This document shows, one piece after another, positions 1-7,700 of a DNA stretch of 10,345 nt. The position numbers were made by a program, and so were the translations under genes. The DNA is from JAWBOW01 sp038825775 (GTDB taxonomy: Archaea; Nanobdellota; Nanobdellia; Woesearchaeales; WAPY01): NCBI GenBank assembly GCA_038825775.1, contig JAWBOW010000033.1:1-10345 (forward strand), given 5' to 3'. Every line of letters starts with the position of its first letter. The first letter of the stretch is position 1. The notes under the pieces were generated by a model, which worked only from the letters and a program-made list of their open reading frames with translations, was not told the origin of the DNA and searched no databases.

Positions 1-257
1 TTGTTCGCATCATCCAAAACAATTTTACCTGAGATGTTTCCAACATAACCCTGCCATGCTTGTGTTACTGCTTTTGTATAAATGCTTAAGTATGATATGT
101 TACCAGCCAATGCTTGTAAACTTTGAGGACCCATCTTGTCATGTCTTCCCCTTGGGGTTTCAGTTAACTGGTCTGGGAATCTTGGTTCATCTGTTGCTCT
201 AACTAATAGTGCTAAAACTGTTAAGAATAAGATACTTATTACAACAAACCTTTTCAT
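1..257 (-). CDS. Secreted DPANN-type surface protein, N-terminal part (runs off the window)
   Basis: An open frame starts at ATG 257-255 and stays open for 85 codons to the window edge, so the C-terminus is missing. The first 21 residues form a classic Sec signal peptide: MKR, then a hydrophobic core (FVVISILFLTVLALLV), ending in RA, a plausible cleavage site. The mature part begins TDEPRFPDQLTETPRGRHD and continues with SLQALAGNISYLSIYTKAVT and then AWQGYVGNISGKIVLDDAN. I remember the motif WQGYxGNxSGxIxLDDA from secreted proteins of Woesearchaeota/Pacearchaeota-type archaea; function unknown. The start is well supported by an exact GAGGTGA ribosome binding site 5 nt upstream and a BRE/TATA element about 100 nt upstream. 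The same GNxSxxIxL pattern occurs in the C-terminal domain of the giant protein at 1791-10345. Coding status is near certain; the family label comes from memory. Confidence 0.88.
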   Translation of the reverse strand, partial: MKRFVVISILFLTVLALLVRATDEPRFPDQLTETPRGRHDKMGPQSLQALAGNISYLSIYTKAVTQAWQGYVGNISGKIVLDDAN

Positions 258-262
258 TCTTG

Positions 263-269
263 TCACCTC
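263..269 (-). promoter_or_regulatory. Shine-Dalgarno site of the secreted-protein gene
   Basis: The sense strand reads GAGGTGA, then CAAGA, then ATG. GAGGTGA pairs perfectly with TCACCTC at the 3' end of archaeal 16S rRNA. The 5-nt spacing supports the ATG at 257 as the start. Confidence 0.85.
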
Positions 270-357
270 GCTTGCAACAAACTTGCAATTTTGTTTTGAT
301 ATAAAAAAATCAACAAATAATATATTTTGTATTTTAATATACTAAAAACACAACTAA

Positions 358-372
358 TATATAAATCTTTCT
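358..372 (-). promoter_or_regulatory. Candidate BRE/TATA promoter for the secreted-protein gene
   Basis: The sense strand reads AGAAAGATTTATATA: a purine-rich BRE-like stretch directly followed by TTTATATA, the canonical archaeal TATA arrangement. Initiation about 25 nt downstream (near 335) would give a leader of roughly 75-80 nt. In such AT-rich DNA a chance match is possible; the adjoining BRE-like purines are the main support. Confidence 0.5.
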
Positions 373-373
373 C

Positions 374-737
374 ATTTTTATAATAACTTTTGAGTGAAAA
401 AAGTATTTTTGAATTGGTTTTTAAAGAAAAACTTAAGAAAAATTGCAAAATTTTGAAAATTTTAAAAAATATAATTAGCCAAAAAAATAAAAGGACAAAT
501 ATAACTCGTAAGAAAATAAAAATAGCAAAGGAAGGTTGTAATAAAAATTTTGAGTTAAAAGTAAGAAAATAAAGAAAGCAAAGATAAGAGAATAAAAATA
601 ATTTTTTAATTTCTAAAAAGAAACTTGACTTTAAAAATTCTTGTATAACTAATTTTATAATTAAAATTTTTATTTCTATATTTTATTTCTTCTACACTTT
701 TGTGTTTATAATTTTTTTATAGAATCCTTAAAATCGT
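374..737. other. AT-rich intergenic stretch, purine-rich on + strand
   Basis: This stretch between the charged coiled-coil gene and the promoter of the secreted-protein gene holds no convincing gene. The - strand, which is the sense strand for both flanking genes, is rich in oligo-T runs (for example around 595-610). Archaeal transcription commonly stops at such runs, so the coiled-coil transcript may end here. Two weak AT hairpins are present: TTTCT/AGAAA around an AAAA loop at 610-623, and ACAC/GTGT around TTTT at 694-705. Neither is strong enough to call a terminator. Imperfect purine-rich direct repeats at 508-600 are listed separately. Confidence 0.6.
508..600. repeat. Imperfect purine-rich direct repeats
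   Basis: A 24-nt unit beginning GTAAGAAAATAAA occurs at 508-531 and 561-584, matching at 21 of 24 positions; both copies carry the tail AGCAAAG. A third, shorter relative (ATAAGAGAATAAAAATA, 15 of 17 matching the first copy) lies at 584-600. The sequence is low complexity, so the repeats may reflect composition rather than function. Confidence 0.45.
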
Positions 738-1667
738 TTATTCTAATTCTTCACTTAACACTTTTATGATTTCTTCTCTTGTTTTTGCATTAAGAACTTT
801 TTCTGCTAAGAATTCTTTCTTAAACACGTCCTTAATCCAATTTGCGAAATCATTCCTTTCAGGACTAACATGATGATTAAATAAATTGTTATCCATTGTT
901 TTTAACGCTTCTAATAATTCTCTTAAATTCTTTAATCTCCTCCCATCATTCAGAATAAACTCTTTTTCAGAAGGTATTTCCTCCTCTAAATTCAATTTTT
1001 GTGCTTCTTTCCTTATTATTTCTGAAAGTTCTCTTATTCTTTCCTCTGTTGTTCTTATTTGTTCTTTATACTGTTCAATGATTATGTTTTTTTCTTCCCA
1101 ATCCTTTTCAAGCTTTGAAAGTTCCAATAGAAGGTTTTTTAATCTAAAGTATGCTGCTTTTTTTTCATACTCTATCTCTTTTTTGTTTTTTTCTGTTGCA
1201 AAATAATTCTTTATTTCCTCAATCAAATCCTTTTTTGCCAACTCCTCAAATGATTTTTCATAAATCTCTTCTAACAATTTAGCAAAGAAGCCCTTATTTG
1301 TGCTTATTAAATCTTCAAAATCAAGATCTGCCTGTTCTTTTAAGCTCTTTTTTATCGATTGCACAGGAATATTTTCTGTTTCCAATCTTTTCTCCTCTTT
1401 TTTTGGCTCTTCTTTAAAATTTTTAATCTCAAATTTCTCTTTTTCTTTGCTTTGTTTTATCTCTTCCTTATCCTTATCCTTTTTTTCTTCTCTTGCTTTA
1501 AAAAACAAAAATCTTTTCTTTTCTTTATTATCCTTCTTTTGTTCTTTAATTTCGATTGGTTGTATTGTTTCTATTGTTCTTGTTTTTTCAAGAACATCCT
1601 TTGCTAACATTGGAAGCTCTTTTTCCTCTTGCTCTTCAATCCTTTTCTTCTTTCTTGAAAAGAACAT
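738..1667 (-). CDS. Charged coiled-coil protein with C-terminal DUF5752-like domain
   Basis: This gene encodes 309 residues from ATG 1667-1665 to TAA 740-738. Residues 1-110 or so are almost entirely Lys, Glu, Asp and Arg, beginning MFFSRKKKRIEEQEEKELPM, and probably disordered. Residues about 105-167 look helical, and about 168-225 form a heptad-like coiled coil (KNLLLELSKLEKDWEEK, EERIRELSEIIRKEAQKL). Residues about 234-309 form a compact domain with FILNDGRRLKNLRELLEALK, then NHHVSPERNDFANWIKDVF, then a Leu/Ala-rich helix. From memory this HHV..ERNDFA.WI.DVF signature matches DUF5752-type domains found in archaea, for which I know no function. There is no signal peptide or membrane segment, so it is probably cytoplasmic. 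A GTG 9 nt upstream (1676) is also in frame, but it forms part of the likely ribosome binding site, so ATG is preferred. It lies between two genes for secreted proteins, with its own candidate promoter. Any link to surface-protein function is unproven. Confidence 0.88.
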   Translation of the reverse strand: MFFSRKKKRIEEQEEKELPMLAKDVLEKTRTIETIQPIEIKEQKKDNKEKKRFLFFKAREEKKDKDKEEIKQSKEKEKFEIKNFKEEPKKEEKRLETENIPVQSIKKSLKEQADLDFEDLISTNKGFFAKLLEEIYEKSFEELAKKDLIEEIKNYFATEKNKKEIEYEKKAAYFRLKNLLLELSKLEKDWEEKNIIIEQYKEQIRTTEERIRELSEIIRKEAQKLNLEEEIPSEKEFILNDGRRLKNLRELLEALKTMDNNLFNHHVSPERNDFANWIKDVFKKEFLAEKVLNAKTREEIIKVLSEELE

Positions 1668-1672
1668 TATTA

Positions 1673-1678
1673 TCACTC
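1673..1678 (-). promoter_or_regulatory. Ribosome binding site that decides the coiled-coil gene start
   Basis: The sense strand reads GAGTGA, then TAATA, then ATG. The GTGA core sits exactly 5 nt before the ATG at 1667, the same geometry as GGTGA in the downstream secreted-protein gene. The in-frame GTG at 1676 is inside this site, which argues against it as the start codon. Confidence 0.6.
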
Positions 1679-1706
1679 AAAAGATTATTACTTTATTTGT
1701 AAGTAG

Positions 1707-1722
1707 TTATAAATATATTTTG
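1707..1722 (-). promoter_or_regulatory. Candidate TATA promoter for the coiled-coil gene
   Basis: The sense strand reads CAAAATATATTTATAA, an archaeal TATA-like element with an A-rich upstream flank. Initiation about 25 nt downstream (near 1686) would leave a short leader of about 19 nt containing the ribosome binding site. The match is weak because of local AT content. Confidence 0.4.
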
Positions 1723-1730
1723 AAAAATAA
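1720..1730 (-). terminator. Possible oligo-T terminator of the giant gene
   Basis: About 60 nt past the stop codon of the giant gene the sense strand has TTATTTTTC, one of few T-rich runs in this short gap. Archaeal RNA polymerase can stop at such runs without a hairpin. It abuts the TATA element of the next gene. This is a weak call based only on composition and position. Confidence 0.25.
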
Positions 1731-1790
1731 GTTTAAAACTTTTTGTATTAATTTTAGAGTGATTTATTAAAAGTTGTGTTATAAATCATC

Positions 1791-4700
1791 TTATATTATC
1801 TCAATGTAAAAATTAACAAGAGAAGTTCCTGGCTTATAATTCTTTAATAGAGAGGGGATTCGAATTTCATAATCATAAATTCCATACTTTCCTTGTTTTT
1901 TAGGATTTATCTTTGTAACAAAAACTATGTCTTCCTTATCGTTATAATCAAATTGATAATTATTTGAAAGGTCATCTGCACTATCCCATAGAATTCCTGT
2001 TATGAAGTTTGAATTGTTGGTTGAGTTTATTATAGGAACGTTTTCTATTATTCTTCCAGAAATGTTGAATGTTGCTGTTGCTATTGGATCATCTGTTCCT
2101 AAACCCCAAGTGTTTTTTATTGAATCTGGAGTGTTTGTTGTGTTAAATACTATATCTAAATCTGTGAAATCATTGTTTGTCCTTTGATTATTGATGTTTC
2201 TAGTCAACGGTATTAAATCATTGAACGAGAATGAAGAATCAACATCCGAAATTATTATGTTACCATAATTTGTTTCTATGCTTTCAACTTTTAATAGTGT
2301 TCTGTTAAGATAATCTCCAAGCAATATTTCCACACTAACATTTCCATAATAGTATTGGTAGATAGGTATAATAATGCTATTGTTTGCTTTGTTGTTTGTT
2401 TCGTCAGATTCATTAATTAGGTCGTTAGGATCCAAAATTACAAATACATTGTTTATTCCTGGTTTTACTACAAAAGAAGTGTTTAGTATAACAAAATTGT
2501 TTCTAGAAAGATTTTGTACTGTTATGTTATTGCCAAGTTGTGTTCCTCCAAAAGCAGGATCTCCATAATAGAACTGCACTATAAATGGGTCTGTTGCATC
2601 ACTTAGTCCTAAATTTGTTATGTTTGCAAAAACAGTAATGTTATAACCCTCAATAGTTGTTGTTTGATTAAACCATATTCTTTCTTCACTTATAACCAAA
2701 TCAGGTCCTGAAATGTTTAAGGTGTAATTTTCTATTGCAAATCCAAAGTTTCCTTCAGTGTCTTCACACTTAACATTCCAATAATAAATTCCAACCCTAA
2801 AGTAAATATTGTTGAAGTAGTTGGTTTGATTGTTTATTGGATTATAGTCTGTAATGTTTGGATTGAAAACATAATCGTTTCCTATGTATAATGTGCAGTT
2901 TGCTAAGTTATAATCAAAAGGGATGTAGGAAAAATTAATATAACCAACACCGGTTGTATAGTTGTTTTCTGGCAATAACAAGGTTACTGTTGGTTTTGTA
3001 GTGTCAGGTATTATTTCAAAAGTGTTTGCTGCTCTTGTTGTTGTAAAGTTTTCTTTTTCAGCAATAAAAACTAAACTATAAGTTCCTAAACTTTGATTTT
3101 TTGTGCTCCAATCAAAAGAGAATATTCCATAACTGTTTGTTTCTCCTGAAGAGTTTGTTTTAAACTCTTGCTGTGTTCCTAAGCTTACATTTAAAATTTG
3201 TTCTTCAATAATGAAGGATACAATTCTTTTTGTATTTGTTCCTGTAATAACATCCTCCCAAAGGTTGGTTGAGTTTTGGAGTTCAAACCTCATAAATCCT
3301 TGAGTATAGGTTGTTGTTGCTGTTGTTGCAGACCATGATTGAACATGAAATGCTTTTGTTGTTATGACAGGACTAATAATAATATTTGTATCAGCTGTTA
3401 TTGCTGAAGAATTTTTTTGAACTTTGAATTCTTCAGGCATTTCTACCAAGAACCAACTAATAAATGCTGTTCCAGTAGTTGTTTCTTTATAAAATCTTAA
3501 AGTTGTTGAATCAGTGATATTTCCTCCGATAAAATTTCCGTCAATGGTTGTTACTCCTGAAATAGCACTTCCAAAAATCAAGAATGCTCTTGAAGTGTTT
3601 ATTGGGCTAACACTCACGTTGTAGTCTAAACTTGAGAATGAGAAGTTACCACTTTGGACTTTAGCATTACTCCATTGTATGACTTGCCATTCAACCATTG
3701 CTGCACTTCCAGAGGTTGCTCTTTCTATGTAAATTGTTGTTGAGTTCAAAAACATAGCCCTAAAAAATCCTTGGTTATTATTTCCTGTTGTTCCTGAATT
3801 TGCCCTTCCCATAACTATTATAAAAGATTCGTTTAGGTTAACTTCATTATCTAAATTTATTGTTGTGTTTAATTGTGCTGTTGCAAACGAAGCTGTTCCC
3901 TTTTGAACTTTGATTTCAGAACTCTCAACAATTTGCCAAGAAATGTTTGCGGCTGTTACTGCTGCATACCTTTCAAACAATAATTGATTGCTTGAATAAA
4001 TCCTTGAGGTTATTTGTGATCTTGACGGAACACCACTTGCGATATTGACTGTGAGCATAACAAAAGAATTTTCAGTGCTTAAAGGTTCAATGTTTACTAG
4101 TGCTGAGGTTGTTGTCATATAATACCAATTCCTCTGAACTTTTAGCCCTGCTAGACTTATTGTTTGTCCTGTTGATGTTGCGTTTGGGTTTCCATAGTAG
4201 AGCCAATAGTTATCTTGAACTCCTAATTTTCTTGTTATGTTGGCATTAAATCTTATTAAACACCATTCTTTTGAATAGTTGCTTATTATTTGTGTCGGTA
4301 TTTGTGTGTGGTTGAATCCTTCATTGACCACAATTCTTAATTCTTCACAATTATTAATGTAAGAACTTATTCCACTAACATTTAAATCTATAGTTTTATA
4401 CAAGGTCTTGTTATAGGGGTTATTTATGAAGATTTGTTTTCTATACTTCCAAGAATTATTCCACCAATCAATTGTTGTGTTTCCAAAAATAACTTCTGCT
4501 TTTGTTATGTTCGTTATTAAAGGACTTCCAAAAATATCTGTTGTGTTAGCAATTAATACTGCTGGTTCTCCTTTCTGGTATTGTGGTTTTGAGGTTTGTG
4601 CATAGCCTATTATCTTGTCTGATTTTATGTATGTAAAATTCCTCTTTTCACTTATGTTGTAATTTCCAAAAATATCATAGCATTCAACCTGCCAAGTGTA

Positions 4701-7700
4701 ATTTCCCTCCTCGAATGTTTGTGTGAAGGTTTGTATTTGTTCTGTTGTTATATTATAACTAGTTTGGTTTATTGTGTCGTTTATTATTAGACTACAATTG
4801 CTTATCATGCTTTTATCATAAACTATAAAATTAAAATTTATAGTTGCGAAACCTATCAAAGCATTAGGTGATGGGTAGGTTAGGTTTATTTCAGGAGGGG
4901 TTATGTCGTTAACATTTACGAAAAGTGTATCGTATGAATTAATGTAATTATTGTTTCCTTCAAATACTGCTGTTACATTATAAATTCCAGGATCTTCAAA
5001 CAAATAGTTTATACTAGTTGGAGAATCTCCTGTATGTATTAAACTATTATTAACGTATATTTTTATTGTCCCTGTTTGTGGTTTTATGAGTTGTGCACTT
5101 ATATTAACATAATTATCTTCGTCTATTGTTAAATTATTTTTTATTCCGTTGAGATAAAGTTCTGTTTTAGAATTTGCTTTTTCAATTATGTATTCGTATA
5201 TTGGTGTCGTATTTGTGTTGTTATTAAAGTCAGTGGCGTACCATCTATAATAATAAGTTGCAGAGTTTAGATTTTGTATTGAATAATTATATTGTATTGT
5301 ATTGTTTGCTTCTTCTTCATTTGTAATGTTTATTAATGTTATGTTAAGCATTGTTCCTGTAAAATTGTGTTCTATTATTACTTCTTTTATTTTGAAATTG
5401 TCAGTCCAGTTTATTATGAAAGAATATTCTTTATTAATATCGTATGTTGTTGGAGATTCAGGATAAGTAAGATTGTTGTAATGTTGTGGAGCTTTAGAAT
5501 CAACTTTTAAGGTTAGGTTTTGTTCTGCAAAACTATTTCTACCAGAGCTGTCATTGCACCAAACATTCCAAACAAATATTCCATCTTCTAATGTTTTTAA
5601 AAATAAATTTGTTTGATCGGTTGTTGGATTATAGTTTATGCTTTCTTCTTTCCAAATTCCACTGAAATTTCCAAACAAGATGCAAGTGTTTAAGTTAGAG
5701 TCAATAGGCATGTATGTAAAGTTGGTGTTTGATTTTGAGTAAGAATTGTTTTCTGGAGAGATTAAAATGATTTGCGGGTTTGTCAAATCAACAATCAGAG
5801 TATATTCTGTTGATTCTCCATAGTTGTATTCTGAACTGTTATCGTAACAACCAATCTTCCAAACATAAAATCCCTCTTCTAATGTTGTCACAAAATAATT
5901 TTCTATAAAGTTTTCAACTTCATAATCTGTTTGTATTATAGAATTGTTGATTATTAAAGAACAATTTTCTATTCCGGTAGAATCTTGGGGTGTGTAGTTG
6001 AAATATACTGTCTCGTTTGATAAGTAGGAATTGTTTTCAGGATGAATTATTGTTAGAAATGGTGGTTGAGAGTCTATAACCATAACTGTAAGATTATAGG
6101 TGGTTGAAGAATTTTCAAATCCGAAGTAATCAGTACAATTAACTCTCCAAGTATAATTTCCATTTGTTAGGAAAATTGTAAAATTAAATGGCATGTCATT
6201 TATAATGTTATATTTTTCAGATTTAACTTCATCATTCACTATGAGTTTACAGTAGCTTATGTTAGAGTAGGTGTCTGTTGCGTTTGCTATAAAAGTTATT
6301 ATGTTAGTTTCGTTCTCAAAATGGTTGTTTTGAGGGCTTATGAGATTTATTTTTGGGGGTGAAAAATCAATTTTTAGAGTATAGTTTTGTAATCCAAACT
6401 TGCTATTTCCAGCACTATCATTACACCAAACATTCCAAACAAAGATTCCCTCATTGTTTATTGTTGTTGTTAAGTTATTTTCAAAATCCTTTATTATAGT
6501 ATTGTTCTCAACTATTTTTGAAAAGCTTCCTGAAATGTTAGAATACAAAGCACAGGTGTCTATTGTGTTTGTATCTTGTGGAATGTAACTGAAGACAATT
6601 TCAAATTGACTCATAACAGTATTATTTTCTGGGTTTATTAGTTGAATGTTTGGTGCTATCGTGTCTGTTATATAAACAAAATAGTTTGTGGATTCCCTAT
6701 AATTTCCGAATATGTCATAAGCTATGACTTTCCAATAATAAACTGCGTTTGCGTCCAATGCGTAATCAACCTTATAAGAAGTGTTTGTTATGTTAAAAGT
6801 ATGGTATTCATAATCTATGCTTGTAAAATTTGGATTTTTAGATATTAATATTGTATAATTTGCAAAGTTTGATTCTATTGTTTGCTGCCAACTTAAAGTT
6901 GGTGTTAAGTCCTTAGATTCTGTTCTGTTTTTGGGTGATATTAAATCAAACTCTGCAGGGGGTGAGGGGGTTACTTCAAAATACAAATTTAGGTTTTGAT
7001 AGTTTGATTTTCCAAGAGTGTCGTTTGCCCAAATAAAGGTTATATTATAAATTCCCAATTGTATTGTGTCGTTGAAGTTTAAGTAATATTCATCGTTGTT
7101 TTTGCTTAATGAAAAATTTTTGTAAGTTGAATTGGGGTATCTTATAGTTATGTAAGCATAACTTATTCCATAATTATCTGTTATTGTTGTGTTAAATCTT
7201 ACAAATTCTGATTGGTTTATTATTGTAGTATTAATGCTTGGATTTGTAATGTTTGGTGGATTATAATTTATGATTAGTGTATAATTGTTTGGTGCGAATG
7301 CAAAATTATTAGAACTATCATAACATTTTACATTCCAAATAAAGTTTTTGTCCTCCAAATCATTAAGTGTTATGTTTGTTATTGTGTTGATGCTTATGTT
7401 ATAAATTGTTATAATTTCTTGAAAAGTTCCTGAAATGTTAGCCCAAAGACTACAGTTTGGTATTATTGGGGTTTTTTTATCATAAACTGTGAAGTTAAAA
7501 TCAACACTTCTTTGTTCTAAAATGGTGTTGTTGTTAGGATATATTAATGTTACATTTGGTGGTGTTTTGTCTGGACAAATTCCATCCCATTCTGTTCCGT
7601 TAGTATAGTATGTTTTCCAATAAAGTCCTGAAGTGTTTGTAAATGCTATTACAAATTTATTTCCCTCACAAAAACCGATTTGTGTTGCAGCTTGATAACC

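Larger units (their letters stand above)
3005..4620 (-). other. Ig-like domain apparently interrupted by DUF2341 and four repeats
   Basis: The N-terminal half (4478-4620) reads KIIGYAQTSKPQYQKGEPAV, then ITKAEVIFGNTT. The C-terminal half (3005-3190) reads TNSSGETNSYGIFSFDWST, then GTYSLVFIAEKENFTTTRA. Each half alone is short for an Ig/macroglobulin-like sandwich, but joined they give the usual order of extended strands, SG.T...GIFSF turn and GTY.L edge. The DUF2341 module and four repeats fill the gap. This is an inference from pattern; no structure was computed. Confidence 0.5.

Noticed and set aside
390..572. Open + strand frame of 60 codons starting at TTG (Lys/Ile/Asn-rich)
   Set aside because: No ribosome binding site before the TTG, composition is what purine-rich AT DNA gives by chance, and it overlaps the promoter side of the - strand gene. 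No recognisable motif.
610..705. Hairpin terminators at 610-623 and 694-705
   Set aside because: Stems of only 4-5 bp, mostly A-T, in very AT-rich DNA; expected by chance, and archaeal termination does not need them.
1300..1770. + strand frames rich in Ser/Phe/Leu opposite the coiled-coil gene
   Set aside because: Lys/Glu-rich coding read in antisense gives Phe/Leu/Ser-rich frames. No ribosome binding site, and the - strand frame has a recognisable domain.
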